A stretch of 64,000 nucleotides of DNA from Apostichopus japonicus (lineage: Eukaryota; Echinodermata; Holothuroidea; Aspidochirotida; Stichopodidae), in NCBI RefSeq assembly GCF_037975245.1, contig NC_092577.1:23524398-23588397 (forward strand), given 5' to 3'. This document shows positions 1 through 12,110 of the stretch, piece after piece. The position numbers were made by a program, and so were the translations under genes. The notes below the pieces were generated by a model. It did no database searches. It had not been told where the DNA came from and saw nothing but the letters and a program-made list of their open reading frames with translations. Positions within the stretch are counted from its first letter, which is position 1. Each line of letters begins with the position of its first letter.

Positions 1-1339
1 TACAGAATGTGCAGTATGGACTAATAGTGTATATTGACAAATAATATAGCTAAGGAAACGGATGTATACAAATTTTAAGACAATGACATCATCATGTCTA
101 TTCCATGCTCACACCCTAGCCCTGTCTCCTTTATTTCAAGTACAAGTGTAACTTCTTTCCCTTCAATAACCCTGCAGTGCACGAATACAAGTATTACCAT
201 ATATGGAACTTCGCCTTTAACCTTTTCAACAGACTGTGTTGCCTTTAGGACATATAAAATAATTAATCACAACTTTAACCTTATACTCAGGGGAGAGTTT
301 GCTGACAGTGGAGGGCATGTTTGCGAGGTGCACGTTGACTGTCAACCACATATATAGCCTAGCCTTTTAAGTTCTAGTAGTAATGTACATATAACCGTAT
401 TCCTTTGGATTTGAACAGTTACAGTTTTACCTTAGACAGGCCTGTAGCCACAGTGGAGGGGGGTTGTTACATGAATCCCCATCTTTTTTTTTAATTTTCT
501 AAAATGATAAGGTTGTAAATATACAGCAAAGAGAATACAAATATAGGTGAAAAATGGAGCAGTTTGCATCATTTGGCATCTAAAACCGCTCGCTTTAAAT
601 CCCTCCCTAGGTGTGCCCCCTCCACCAGGACCCCCACCCTAATTTTTTAGTGTGTACAACATATTGTCATTCGTTATGTGTAACGCAATTGTCATTCGTT
701 TTTGTAACACCCAAAAATGCTCTTGCTACATATATGCCTAAGTTACAACTTACAAGCTTAGAAATGCATTGCAGCATGCTAAATGTTTCTAGACCTTGAT
801 CTTAAATTGGGGGAAGTTTGTGAAGGGGCTACGAGATTGGAATTTAGAGAGGAGAATCTGCCAGGGTTTGTATATCGAGGGGACGAGTTTGCTGGACTGG
901 CAACTGGTCATTATTAATAATAACATGCCTACTGGTAGATAACGGTATGTATGTGGCAATATTACTAGGCCTAGCCTAGACCTAGAGTAATTCTATTTCT
1001 CAACCTAGATAATGTACTACTACTAGGCAGACGTACCATGCACTGCACTTTGAACATCTTTGTTTCGAAGGTTGTATTCTTTCCTCCGACTCTTTACAGT
1101 CCTTTCAGAGCATCCCAAGTACTCTGCAATCTTCCTGTTCGTGTAACCCAAGTAAATATATTGCTTAAATTGGTCGATTTCCGCCATGTCTGTCGACTAA
1201 TAGCTCGGTAAATATTAATTGTTATACGTGCGTATAGTAGAAGTTAGCATATGCGGCGCAAGTTGAATTTCGAGCGAAAAGTTATTTCATTTACATCACG
1301 TTGAGCAATTGTTGAACAGCGCCGATGGCAGCAACGTAA
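1..1339. other. Unassigned non-coding DNA
   Basis: No reading frame here has recognisable protein features, and I see no transposon termini. The stretch is AT-rich with a short T-run near 485. Short open frames at 94-357 and 611-799 look like chance openings. It could be intergenic or intronic. Confidence 0.5.
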
Positions 1340-1740
1340 GTAGACAACGGAACCAACTTTAGACGGCAACGTAGGTTTAGACAACAACGTAAGTTTAGAC
1401 AACAGAACCAACTTTAGACGGCAACGTAGGTTTACACAGCAACGAAAGTTTAGACAACAACGTAAGTTCAGGCAGCAACGGAAGTTTAGACAACAACGGA
1501 AGTTTAGACAACCACGAAAGTTTAGACAACAACGAAAGTTTAGACAACGGAAATTTAGGCAACATCGTAAGTTTAGGCAACAACGAAAGTTTAGGCAACA
1601 ACAAAAGTTTAGATAACAACGTAAGTTTAGGCAAGAACGTAAGTTTAGACAGCAACGTAAGTTTAGGCAACAACATGGTAAAAACAACAGCAACAACTTT
1701 AGTTTAGACAGCAACAAACTTAGTTTAGACAACGAAATAA
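1340..1740. repeat. Minisatellite of about 18-bp units
   Basis: About 20 imperfect copies of a unit close to AAGTTTAGACAACAACGA run head to tail. Units differ by single substitutions (TTAGAC/TTAGGC, AACG/AACA) and occasional indels. Two long minus-strand frames across it translate into a repetitive Cys-Leu-Asn-Phe-Arg pattern, which is a by-product of the repeat and not a gene. The array abuts the degraded 5' end of the LINE A copy that starts near 1755. Confidence 0.85.
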
Positions 1741-2019
1741 GATTGCCCTTTTCGCGTTCCATATTCGTGGAGTGCAGACGTGTTTTTTGCTCTCGCTCTC
1801 CATATACTACAGCTTGTAGTAGATATCTACTATATTCTACTGTATTGCACTGTACCGTGCTTCCCGCCAGGCGGGCGTGGTATTTTCTGTTAGTACGTAC
1901 GTGCGTGGGTGCGTGCTACAGGCGTTGTTTCTTTTCAACATATCGTTCTTACTTTACTGTCATTACTTTTCTTTTGGTTCGTTCCTTGCTCCTCCGAGGC
2001 CTAGCCACCTTGCGATATC

Positions 2020-2280
2020 ATGGCGTCGCGCCGTGATAGCCGTATTGTTAAGTTAACTTTCACCGGTGAACAAGCGGTTCCACCGGTGCAAGTGTTCAGT
2101 ATTTGGAAAAGTAAGGGTGTTGCGGTTCCTGGAGAGGTTGACGCTTTGCAGGCTCTCCAGGGTCGTAACACGTATGACTTACGGTTCACCAGTGACGTGA
2201 CCCGGCAGAAGGGTGTCACGTTGCTGAGTAATGTCGATGGTTTGACAGTTACGGCATACGAACGTTCCGTATGGACGTAG
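2020..2280 (+). pseudogene. LINE A ORF1, N-terminal fragment
   Basis: The ATG at 2020 corresponds to the ORF1 start of the intact copy (MASRRDS...). The frame runs 86 residues through the N-terminal domain that precedes the zinc knuckles, then meets a stop. A short deletion near 2275 relative to the intact copy shifts the frame. The remainder of the protein lies after the nested insertion. It would encode the RNA-binding protein of the retrotransposon RNP, but it is truncated and not expected to work. Confidence 0.8.
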
Positions 2281-2354
2281 GACTAGAGGTGCGTCAGGAA
2301 CTTGTCACAACTGTTTTAGGTCGGTTTGGGGCTGTCAAGGCTACCAAAGTGTGC

Positions 2355-3706
2355 GTCGTGGTCGGATCAGAATATCAAAATTAATGCTATATGGTTCGGC
2401 TACGATGCACCTGGTGATGTCACCTGGAGCGAGAGGGCTGAGGTATTTGAGAGCAGGCTCGAAACCTTTGGCACCCGCTGGCTTTCGATCCTAGGGAAAG
2501 TCACCGTAGTTAATCGTTTTGTTTCGCCCATCTTGTGGTACCCGGGCGCGGTGTATCCAATTCCGCGTCGCGTCCTGGTGCGGTTGGAGAGAGCGATATT
2601 TTCATTTATTTGGTCGGGTGGTACAGAGCTTGTCAAAAGGGCGGTAATGTACCAAAAACTGGAGAAGGGTGGGTTAGGGGTGGTTCATCTGGGAAGTAAG
2701 TTAACTTGTTTGTTATTTAAGCAGTTGTTTGTAGCGGTAACTGACCCAGGGTTGCCTTGTTCATATTTTCTACGTTTTTGGGGCGGTTTGCACCTGCGTC
2801 GATGGGTCCCGGCGCTGTTTAGCAACAGAGAACCGCATAGTAGTACTCCAAACAGGGTGGTGCGTGTCATTTGCTCCGCTCTGATTGAGTTGCCCCCTGT
2901 TGACCTGTCACAGCCGGCCCTCGTTCACAGTTCGTTGCGGGATAGGGCCTTGAATGCAATTTTTGTACAGGGACGTCATCCTGTCGAAGTATGGCGTTCG
3001 GTGCATTCAAGGCTGAATGGTTGCAGGCTCCGTGACCTTGCATGGAGAATTGCACACGGTGCCTTGGTGACCAATCTGAAAAGGTATCACTGGCGATTGG
3101 GTGATGGACTGTGCCCGAGGACCGGCTGTGACAGCTTAGAGAGTACTGCCCATGTTTTTTGGCATTGCCCCTTTGTTTTGAACTTGTGGGAGTGGTTTCA
3201 GTCCTGGACCGACCGTTTAACGGGAGACCGTTCCTGGTCGGTAGGACAGGGTTTTGTTTTGTATGGATTAGATCCTCCAGTTTGTTCCGTTGCTGTGTTG
3301 CAGCGTATTATTTATGTTTGTTCTGTTGTAAAAAAACTTATTTGGAGGAATAGATGTGATGTTGTTTTTAGGGGGAAATTTGCCAGTTGGCAGGCAGTCC
3401 TGGAGGCGGTGAAGTCTGACATTCGCCTTCAGGTTGAAGGCGATTTTCGCCGTTTATCTAGGGCTGCCTTTTTTGGACGGTGGTGTGCTGGGGAAGGGTG
3501 TTTTGTTTCGCTGCGTGCTGGTCGTCCTTTTGTAGTTTTTTAATATTTCAGTGGGGGGTTGGGCGTTTTGTCTCTGCAGGTCGGTGAGCGTATGTACTTT
3601 TTTTGGCTCGCTTGACCTGAGGTTCGTTTGTAAGAATGGGATGGTTTGGTAGTGCCGTTTGGCCGTGACGTTTTGTATCCCGTATGACGGGTCACGTAAA
3701 AAGCAC
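2355..3706 (+). mobile_element. 5'-truncated LINE A inserted in another LINE A
   Basis: The segment matches about 56681-58028 of the intact LINE A almost base for base, with only a handful of differences. It covers the ORF2 region after the YADD motif, the ORF2 C-terminus (stop at 3541) and the 3' UTR. It is flanked by a 12-bp direct repeat ACCAAAGTGTGC at 2343-2354 and 3707-3718, the expected target-site duplication. 5' truncation plus a target duplication is the signature of target-primed reverse transcription. Its near-identity to the intact copy says the insertion is recent. The open frame spanning the junction (2326-3543) is a chance fusion of host ORF1 bases to the ORF2 tail. Confidence 0.92.
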
Positions 3707-3710
3707 ACCA

Positions 3711-4483
3711 AAGTGTGCTCCTACGCACAGGCCCCTGGGGTTTTGAACGGGCACCGACAGGTTCGGATCGACCTAAAGCAGGACATTCACTCCTTCCTGT
3801 TTATTGCCGGGCATAAAGCTCACGTGCGTTATCCCGGTCAGCCCCGCACCTGCTTCAGGTGTGGGGAGACCGGGCACGAAGCCAAGAGCTGCCCAAACAA
3901 AAAGTGTGGGCCCTGCCTTCGTCTTGGGCATGATACCTCTGCTTGCCCAAGCGAAGTTGTGTGCTCACTCTGTGGGAAGGAGGGACATGTTTTTCGCGCT
4001 TGTCCCTCCTCTTATGTGTTTATGACAAAGAGCGGGGGTCAATCAAAGTCGCAGAGTTCTGACGCACCTACTGCCTCGGAGGAAGCTCCACGCAAGGAAG
4101 GGGAACCGGGTGAGGATTCGCCTTCCGCACCTGGTTCACCCTCCCCCGTAGTTGCAGACCCTAACCCCGTGCCCGCACCGAGAAAGTCTCCACCAGCTTC
4201 CCCCATCAACTCGTTCAGTTCCGTCCCCAGTCCGTCGCCGGTATCGCCAGATCCGGAGACTCTGTCCGACGGCGACTCCGGGGACTCGGTAGTCATCGGG
4301 TCTCCGGAGGCTCTGTCTGACAGCGACTCCGGAGACTCGGTGATCGTAGAGCCGAAACGTGCCACCGGGACGAGCTGGTACGACGAGATGGGGGAACCCT
4401 CTCTAAAAAGGTCAAGCGACGACTCAGACGACGATATGTCGTCTAGAGCTCGCTTGAAGCTTACAGAACCGTCATCGGCGTAG
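3711..4483 (+). pseudogene. LINE A ORF1, zinc-knuckle and C-terminal part
   Basis: This resumes ORF1 of the outer LINE A after the nested copy. It carries three consecutive CCHC zinc knuckles (C-x2-C-x4-H-x4-C), beginning with CFRCGETGHEAKSC near 3853. A Pro/Ser/Asp/Glu-rich acidic tail follows, with two direct repeats of the LSDSDSGDSV type. The second knuckle has Pro in place of Arg compared with the intact copy. The stop at 4481-4483 is followed after a short gap by the ORF2 start (ATG 4504), the same ORF1/ORF2 arrangement as the intact element. Confidence 0.82.
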
Positions 4484-4503
4484 TTTTGTCTCATTGCCCT
4501 CTC

Positions 4504-5243
4504 ATGGCCCATACATTTTCAGTTGCCACTTTCAACGTCAATGGCATGAGGGATCATCGCAAGCGCAGTCGCATTTTCCAATATTGTATTTCAATGGAGG
4601 TCGACTGCGTTTGCCTGCAAAAACACATATTTTGGAAGATGTCCCTCTATGGGCTTATGAGTGGGGTGGTGGGCTGCATGCTTCGTTTGGTTCGTCTTCA
4701 TCCTGTGGCACTGTCATCCTTCTGTGACCTCGTCAGGCGGGTTGTGCCACTAGGGTGGAGACGGATCACGAGGGCCGATTGGTTTGCATTCTGTTCAAGT
4801 ATCCACAGGGTAACATCTCCCACTGCAATGTGTATGCTCCCAATCGGCCTTCTGCTAGACGATAATTTTTTAACACGCTACCTTCCTTTGTTCCTGGTAG
4901 TGCACCATGTGTCATGGTCGGAGACTCTAACTGTGTCCCAGACTCGGGTCTTGACAGACTCGGGACTTCTGTGTCTGCTAGTCCTGACGCTGGGATCACA
5001 GAGCTGGACAGATTCACTTCGGCACACCTTTTAGCCGATGTCTGGAGGTATATGCACCCGTGTAGTACGGCGTATACGTGGGTGAGGCCGAACGGAGAAG
5101 ATGCCTCCAGGATAGATCGAGTGTATGCGCCCGTAAGTTTTAAATTTTCGGGTTGCGAGACGCTCAGCTGTCCGCTCTCTGACCATGACACTGTAGTAGC
5201 ACGTTTTGTTTTGCCTTCCATTTTCCCGATCGGGCGGGGGTGA
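4504..5243 (+). pseudogene. LINE A ORF2, endonuclease fragment
   Basis: From ATG 4504 the sequence follows the apurinic-type endonuclease (EEP) domain of ORF2. It has the N-terminal VATFNVNGM motif, a degraded QE motif (the Glu codon is lost at about 4619), and the second half with the SDHD motif near 5180. Several frameshifts place the pieces in different frames (4486-5034 and 4914-5243). The GDFN catalytic motif is altered to GDSN near 4920. The frame ends at the deletion junction near 5243. It cannot encode an active enzyme. Confidence 0.78.
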
Positions 5244-5256
5244 TGGGGGTTGGTGA

Positions 5257-5781
5257 TTGGGTGATGGACTGTTCCCAAGGACCGGCTGTGACATCTTAGA
5301 GAGTACCGCTCATGTTTTTTGCCATTGTTGCTTTGTAGTAAACTTCTGGGAGTGGTTCCAGACCTGGACCGACCGTGTTACGGGAGACCGTTCATGGTCG
5401 GTAGGGCAGGGCTTCATTTTATATGGGGTAGACCCTCCAGTTTGTTCCGTTGCTGTGTTGCAACGCATTATTTTTGTTTGCTGTATTGTGAAAAAACATG
5501 TTTGGCGGAATAGATGTAATGTGGTTTTTAGGGGGAAATTTGCCAGTTGGCAGGCAGTCCTGGAGGCGGTGAAGTCTGACATTCGCCTTCAAATTGAAGG
5601 CCATTTTCGCCGTTTATCTGGGGCTGCCTTTTTTAGACGCTGGTGTGCTGGGGAGGGGTTTTTCGTTTCGCTGCGTGCGGATCGTTCTTTTGTAGTTTTT
5701 GGAATGTTTGAGTGGGGGGTTGGGCGTTTTGTCTCTGCAGGTCGGCGGGCGTATGTTTTTTTTTTGGCTCGCTTGACCTGA
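5257..5781 (+). pseudogene. LINE A ORF2, C-terminal fragment
   Basis: This is the C-terminal portion of ORF2 joined directly after the endonuclease fragment by the internal deletion. It includes the Cys/His motif (C-x4-C then H-x3-4-C, with the first Cys replaced by Phe) and the conserved tail with WRNRCNVVFRGKFASWQAV. The frame reads past the normal stop because of substitutions. The 3' UTR follows to 5865. It is more diverged from the intact copy than the nested fragment at 2355-3706, so the outer copy is the older one. Confidence 0.78.
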
Positions 5782-5994
5782 GTTTCGTTTGTCAGAATGG
5801 GATGGTTCGGTAGTGCCGTTTGGCCGTGACGTTTAGTATCCCGCATGGCGGGTCACGTAAAAAGCACTGTGACACTAATTTAAATAAAGTGCTGTGATAT
5901 ACTTGTTGTAAAGCAGTTCAAAACAAGCTACTTAATGAAAGTTACCATCGAAGTCAAGGCATTCCTTCTTGATGGATTTTTAAGCTGGAAGCGA

Positions 5995-7776
5995 GCCCGA
6001 GATGCTTTTAAATCGCATGATAAAAAGTGAAATACATCGTTCAGCTCCAGAAATTCTTTTAAACTTATCAAAAAAAGATATTATTTCACAACTGGATTAC
6101 CATCATCATAGTGACCAAGAAAACGCACGGGACGCTCTAATAAAGATAGTCACTTCAATTAGGTATTTGGCTTCGGAAGGTTCTGCTTTACGAGGAAAAG
6201 AGCACGACAGTAGGAAGTTCAAGAAACTTTTGCGCTTACGAAGTGAAGATGACAGAAACCTTGCTGCTTGGTTAGGAAGAAAACACAATTATACACAAAG
6301 TGACATTGTCAACGAGATCCTTGAAATAATGGGGCATGATATAGTGCGGGATATCTATTCAGTTTGGCATAATTTGTGATGGAACACAGGATATATCCGT
6401 TACATTACATCAAATTTTCCGATTTGCGAAGATTGTATTGGGCTATATAGTCAAGGCGACACAACAGGAGCAGGACTCGCTGAGATGTTAAAAGATATTT
6501 TGCTAAGAGTGCAATTACCAGTGGCAAATTTCATAACACAAACGTATGACGGGGCCGGAAATATGGCCGGGGAATACAACGGATGTCAGGCAAATATAAA
6601 GAGGGTCGAACCTCTATGCATATACACACATTGTGGTCCACATGTTTCACACTTGGTGACTTCCAAGTCTATTGAAAAATCGGTTACAATGCGGGCTGCC
6701 CTGGATTGCGTTCAAGAGCTCGGGAAATTTTCCAATCATTCTGGCAAATTGAGAGAACTTTACTCAAACTTGCCTTCAGAAGAAACAATGCAATCCCCTT
6801 CCTGACTGAGACCAATTTGCCCAACAAGATGGCTGACCCGTGCGCCTGCGGTCGTAGCAGTATTAAGCAATTACGCAGCAGCGTTAACTGCGCTTAAGAA
6901 GGCTGCGGACATGTTTGGCTCGACGTCGGGTGCCCGTGCTAGTGGGCTGTATAATAATCTGATGAGTACCAAAACTCTGGTGGGTTTGAAAATGGCGCTG
7001 CCAATACTTCAAGTAATGGAGTCTTTCAATAAGTCACTACATGGGAAGAACCAGACCGTTTTCAGGGATGTTTGCTGTGGTGGAATCCCTGAAAAGAGAA
7101 CTTCAGGAGGATACGTTCCACAAAATATTTGTAGAAGCAGAAGAAATGGCAGGAGAGTCTTTCTTTGGAGGAGTTGTCTCTACCACGGGTTCGCAAGATT
7201 CCAATGAGAATTGAAGGTGCTGCAACACACAATTTTAACACTGTAGAGGAGTATTATCGACCTCAATATTTCCAACTTTTGGACGCCGCACTCGCAAATC
7301 TGGATGCATATTTCATATCAACGGATCTTACGGAATATGGAAAACTAACCGATATGCTAGAACTGGGGTGTACAATGCCGTTGTATCTGAACGCTACCCG
7401 GAACTGACTGCCGACTTAGAACAGGAACTTGCTTTCTTTCATAGGAACTTCACAGTTACGCACATCAGTGACCTTGAAGATGAATTTGAATTGATGACCC
7501 CCAGAAGTCCGAAGGATGTTTCAACAAGTTGAACGATTACTTCGAATCATCCTCGTCAATCCAGCCAGTTCTTGTACAGCTGAGAGATCATTTAGTTCAT
7601 TGAGGCGACTAAAGACATGCTTGAGAAGCACGATGACACAATCAAGACTCAACCACCTCATGCTGTGCAATGTACGCAGTGACCTACTGGAGAAGATGGA
7701 CTCCCAAATTATCGCGGAGAAATTCATTTCTAATAAACCAGATGCACGGAGAAAAGTATTCGGATGTTTCAAGTAG
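5995..7776 (+). pseudogene. Decayed hAT transposase (ZMYM1-like type)
   Basis: Successive frames (6002-6379, 6485-6805, about 6910-7407, 7516-7776) spell a hAT-family transposase. An N-terminal DUF4371-like block is visible (6160-6345, with the pattern RNLAAWLGRKHNYTQSDIV). A second block contains YDGAGNMAGEYNG (about 6544-6585), the region around the catalytic Asp. The C-terminal hAT dimerisation motif is NPASSCTAERSFSSLRRLKT (about 7558-7617) followed by LRSTM and RLNHLMLCNV. Stops at about 6378 and 6803 and frameshifts near 7160 and 7400 break it. This type resembles vertebrate zinc-finger MYM-type protein 1, itself derived from a hAT element. The terminal inverted repeats were not found. 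The upstream zinc finger is missing. Confidence 0.78.
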
Positions 7777-8500
7777 GAAGGTAGGTCACACAAGGTACGT
7801 CGCTACCGATCACTGATAGTCTTGGGTTGATGAATGGGTTCCCCGTATGTAGTCCATGAGCTAGCATACATTTATTGCACGTCTCAAATACCAAAAGTTT
7901 GACTATATAAATGGATAGAGGTGGTTTGAGAACGCTGGAATTAACAGTTAAAAAAAATTGGAAAAAAAATGTTTTCAAAATGCTGCGTGTAGCCGCGTGG
8001 TCCCTCAGACGAGGACGTTAAATGGAAGTTTATATATATATTTATTCACTTTCGTAACGGTTTTCCTAAGTTCACACTTGCCACTTCCTCCCCTTCCACT
8101 GGCTGATTTTGCACTCCAACGACTGATGCTGCTCATCATACCTTTAGTTGACCCTGTTCGCCTTTCTCCAGCACAATATTCTATTTCATCTGCTTTGTTT
8201 ATTTCTTGTTATCTGTTTGTCTGGGAGCTAATGCAGAACCCAGCGGTCGAACCAGGAGGGCATGCAGGACTCCCTGTTCAGTCTTGTTTGTGTATTCCAT
8301 TGTTGTTGTTGTTGCGTCAACTTGCGTGTAGCTCCCACCACATATTAATGGGACCCCACGCCCAACTGCCCAAAGGGCGGTGAAGGAAGGTGGAGATGGA
8401 CTAATTTCTTGTTTTATATCGGCTCATTATGATGTTTGTATTTGATAAATACTGTTTTTCATTTAAAACCGTGAAATATTAAAATGAATAATCCATTTTT
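7777..8500. other. No supported gene; possible hAT 3' flank
   Basis: The stretch follows the hAT remnant directly and may include its untranslated 3' end. An open frame at 7958-8383 has no recognisable domain. I see no terminal repeats and no splice-consistent exons. Confidence 0.4.
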
Positions 8501-8516
8501 TATCATAATTGTGTGT

Positions 8517-8660
8517 GGGAAAAGCAATTTCCGGCAATCTGGGTGGTACATCTGTCCCAAAAAAATCGGGTGGGGGTACATCTGTCCCAAAAAAATCGGG
8601 TACGCTCTGCGCGAACCCATGGTCGCGCTCCGCTTAGATAGTCACGTCCCCACCAATTTT
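8517..8660 (+). repeat. Dispersed module (GCGCTCCGCTTAGATAG family), copy 1
   Basis: A short dispersed repeat begins at a TTTCCGGCAATCTGGG motif and ends with TACGCTCTGCGCGAACCCATGG and GCGCTCCGCTTAGATAG. A 27-bp internal piece (TACATCTGTCCCAAAAAAATCGGG) is tandemly duplicated. Related copies lie at about 11930-12110 (+), 43068-43150 (-), 44090-44180 (-) and 48655-48760 (-). The sequence is non-coding and is probably the internal module of non-autonomous DNA transposons. Confidence 0.7.
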
Positions 8661-11415
8661 CAAAACAAACGGTGCCCTTGATATGACGTAGACCTTGTAT
8701 AGACCGAGCCTATAGGGTAGCATTGTTAGTACATGTAGTGAGTTACAACTCCCGCCGGGTATGTTAGGATTTCATCGCATTTATCCATGTCATTTGTCGT
8801 ATTCCACTGCAGTATCGTGAGTTCGTGATACATGTGTTATATTGTCTGTTATGTTTGTTCCGGCATCTGCATGGTCCAAAGAGTGGAATAAAACGGTACT
8901 ATATAGCGATCGGACGTTTTATTTCGTTACTTGACTGTCTTGTGATTGTGGGATGTTACTGGTGAAGGCCTGTTTCAAGTAGACCTAACTCTATGGAATG
9001 ACACCGAGTCACGGTAGTATTTCGCCCAGAATTTAACGAGAAGCGTGGATTTGGATATTCACTGCTAAATTTGGTTTATTGACAAGGATACTTTTTCTGT
9101 GTTCAGCTTAGTCATGTATATGCTACCCTGGTCGATTCAGGCCAGCGTCTTCTCTTAGTTCTTCGATTACGTTTAGTTGTTGTTGTTTTTTTTTGGGGGG
9201 GGGGTTCGCTGACAGTAACGTAAACCATTTTCTCATCACTTATCACGCATGAGGCATGTTCAGTTTGCGGTATCTTGCGATCAAATTGTATTACGGAATC
9301 TGCAAGCTGCTTGCATGTACGTACCTATTGACGCTCCGCTATGTAAACGATGCCTCCACTTGAGTGGAAAGTTTGCTAATAAAATAACACATTTTACTAA
9401 ATTTCCTGCTTAATTTTTCTTCAAACTAGTCGTTTACCTTCATATGTTCTTGTTTTAAGGTAACTGCTTTCCAAACGCTCGAATTTAGAAGTCATATACA
9501 CTACAATTGTTCGCTATCTGTGTATAAACAGTGCCTAGTTCAGCGTTTGATTTTCGCGGTATAGCAATTATGACATCACACGGTGAGCAGAGTGTGTCAA
9601 TCTCTGTTTTCAGACATTCCAGAGGTTCATGTGACGTGACTACCCAAAATGTCAATTTTCTTGGTCGTCTTTTGATGGGTTATAGTAGGTTGTCAAAGAT
9701 TACTTATTTGCACATGTTGATTATGGGTATGTAAACTAGCAAATTAATGGAAACCCCCCCCCCCCCCCAAAAAAACCAAAAAATATATATATATATATAG
9801 TTGCTCCATAGTTGCTCTTAAAACAGATAAGTCCATTAGAACGATCAATAATGTGTTAGTTCTACCAACACTGAGATTTTAGTAATCCACTAGACAATGT
9901 TTCTACTGCATTGTGCAATGTGTGACCTAAATAGTACACACTATTACCATGCTAACCACATAAATTATTGGAATAATAGAAAAGAATATAATGGACCCAG
10001 CACACTTTATAGTAGATTAGTCTTTTAGCATTACATCTTAAAATGAGTAGATTATAAGACTAATTGCAGAATACTGTACCATGTAACTAAATATCACGGT
10101 GTTTCCTTGAAATTAAATGTGATAAATGTTGTAGAACATAAAATGGTGGCATTCACAATTATTGGTGACATTGATTTGTGTATGTTGTCCTTGATTTTCT
10201 GATTAAACAACGGTGATAGCAAACTATCATGTTATGAATGCATCAGTATGTGAACATTACCCTTCACTACTTCAACAAAGGACCCTGTAGAGCTAGTGTA
10301 GCTACTTTCTGAGAAGGCTGTTGAGTTTTGACTTCTATTTGGAAAACTTACTTATATGACTTTACACTACAGTAACCAGGAAAAGGGGGTAGCCGTTACC
10401 GTTTTTACTACCAAGTTGGTGGTATTAGGCAATACTCTATTTTGGGATAGAAAGAGTTTAAATTTATGCATACATTTTTTCTTTGCAAGTGAAGAATTAT
10501 CCAAAGTGGCTATGCGGATTGACAAGCAAAGTAAAAACCCTAGCCTATGCATATTAGACTTTAAAAAGTAAAAGAACCCAATGCCTTAGTAACCCTTGCT
10601 CAGACAACAACAAAAAAGACAAAAATGAAATGGCTACACAAATTAGTAGTCTATAACTTAGAATGACCATACAGGCAGATATGCAGTTAACTTTCAAGTT
10701 GGCAGACTAATTTATTTGTTGCAAGGAACTCTATAATTGTGCTGGTAAAGTAAAGTAGGAAATGAAAACAGTTTCTTTATTGAGTATATAGGCCCCTGTC
10801 GCTCACGTACCACACTGCATACTAGACTGACTGTTACAAAATAAGTATGCTCTTTACAGGAAATAACAAAATTGAGGTAGGCCCTGGTGCATCATTGTAC
10901 ACTACACACTACAGTAGTTCTACTTTTGCTCCGCTCATGAGAACTTGGATTTGTTTCAAGTTCTACTTTCTTGTGGGGTGATCTCCCTGCCAATCCATGT
11001 CCATATTACACTGATGTAGGCTAAGGCCTATTCATATTTGCAAAGCTACCGAATCATAAACCAAACACATATGATACCGCAAAGTTCCGTACTGATCATG
11101 CTTACTAGGCATATATGAGCAGAAAAGCATAAATAACACTTCAAAAAATGTTCGCATGAAGTAGCATGGACACTGCGAAGTTCGGACACCTAAGCCTTTA
11201 AACACCCAAAACCAATATATCACAGTAAAAATCACCTGAAAATATACTTGATATGGTTGGGTAATTTTGGAGATAAAAATATCTGTAGCTTCTAAGTTTT
11301 TCGTGCAACTGGCTCTTGCTGTAGGTTGTCATGGTGAAATCGTGTATTTCTTAGGGTGTCCGAACTTCTCAGTGTTCCAAACTTCGCAATACTGACTATA
11401 CTACTACAGTACTTA
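8661..11415. other. Long stretch without a supported gene
   Basis: AT-rich DNA with simple sequence: a G-run at about 9196, a C-run followed by A-runs and a (TA)n tract at 9755-9800. The frames at 9531-9734, 10356-10571 and 11032-11235 show no domain, no codon pattern and no convincing splice context. It may be intergenic or a long intron. Confidence 0.5.
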
Positions 11416-11605
11416 GGTGCGTATCCAGGGGGGCGTTGGGGGCGCGCGCCCCCCGGGTAAGAAAAAGAGAAGAAAAAAGGAAAAAAGAGGGGAAAAAGAG
11501 GAGGAGAGGAAGGAAGGGAAAAGAAAAAGAAGAAGGAGAAAAGGAGGGAGTAAAAGTAAAACGCGAAGACACCGGGAAGAGAAAGAGGAACAGTGACATC
11601 ATTAC
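11416..11605. repeat. DNA-transposon-like terminus plus purine tract
   Basis: GTGCGTATCCAGGGGGGCG at about 11417 resembles the CAGGGGCGGATCCAG-type terminus seen elsewhere in the window. It is followed by a GC palindrome and about 140 bases of almost pure A/G. The opposite terminus was not found. The open frames on both strands here are products of the purine tract. Confidence 0.35.
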
Positions 11606-11929
11606 AGCGCTGAAGGGTAGCCAGTGACGGATCAATTATTTCGTAAAAGTGTGCCTCACCCTACCCCTTACACCGACAACTCCATTTTTTTTACGTTTCC
11701 ATTTTCCTCTCTCACTAATGATCTATATATATACTATATATGGTCTATCATAACGCGTGTGTAGAATTGTGCTATGAAACCAACTGTGGCTGGTCTCGAA
11801 CTCGACCGTGTCGTCGGGGAACATGACGCATTTTGGGATGGGTGCGGTCGCCCCCCATTTTAGCATTTTTTTAAATGATATCGCTAAGTAATTTCAAAAT
11901 AGAAAGTGCTTAGATGCAACTTACAAGGC

Positions 11930-12110
11930 CTGGGAAGTGTCATTTCCAGCGATCTGGGAGACATTTTCGGCCAAAATTTGCTTGTACGTTTCGCGCTAAC
12001 AAATGGTCGTGGGTAGTGCCATTTCCAGCGATCTGGGAGTCATTTTCGGCCAAAATTTTCTTGTACGCTTCGCGCCAACCTATGGTGGCGCCACGCTTAG
12101 ATAATTTGTC
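11930..12110 (+). repeat. Dispersed module, copy 2, tandemly duplicated
   Basis: Two head-to-tail copies of about 80 bases begin with GTGTCATTTCCAGCGATCTGG and GTGCCATTTCCAGCGATCTGG. Each reaches a CTTGTACGCTTCGCGCCAAC-type segment, and the second ends in ATGGTGGCGCCACGCTTAGATA. This is the same family as the copy at 8517-8660. Confidence 0.7.

Larger units (their letters stand above)
1755..5865 (+). mobile_element. LINE family A (Tx1 clade), rearranged copy with nested A insertion
   Basis: This copy aligns collinearly with the intact LINE A at 53153-58028. It begins just inside the 5' UTR, at TTCGTGGAGTGCAGACGTG. ORF1 starts at ATG 2020 and breaks near 2280. After the nested A copy (2355-3706), the second half of ORF1 resumes at about 3711-4483 with its zinc knuckles. 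The ORF2 endonuclease region follows from 4504. At about 5243 the sequence jumps to the last part of ORF2, an internal deletion of about 2.2 kb relative to the intact copy that removes the reverse transcriptase. The element ends in the family terminus CACGTAAAAAGC at 5865. No target duplication is visible because the 5' end is degraded. It is a dead copy. Confidence 0.85.

Noticed and set aside
1340-1740. CRISPR-like regular repeats
   Set aside because: There are no unique spacers; units are directly tandem and diverged, and the genome is eukaryotic.
1244-1762. A 172-codon frame rich in Cys, Leu, Asn and Phe (minus strand)
   Set aside because: It is the translation of an 18-bp tandem repeat; the pattern changes with each frame and no start or domain is supported.
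11396-11635. Basic frames on either strand of the purine tract
   Set aside because: Low-complexity purine tract translation (Lys/Glu/Arg or Phe/Ser/Leu); not coding.
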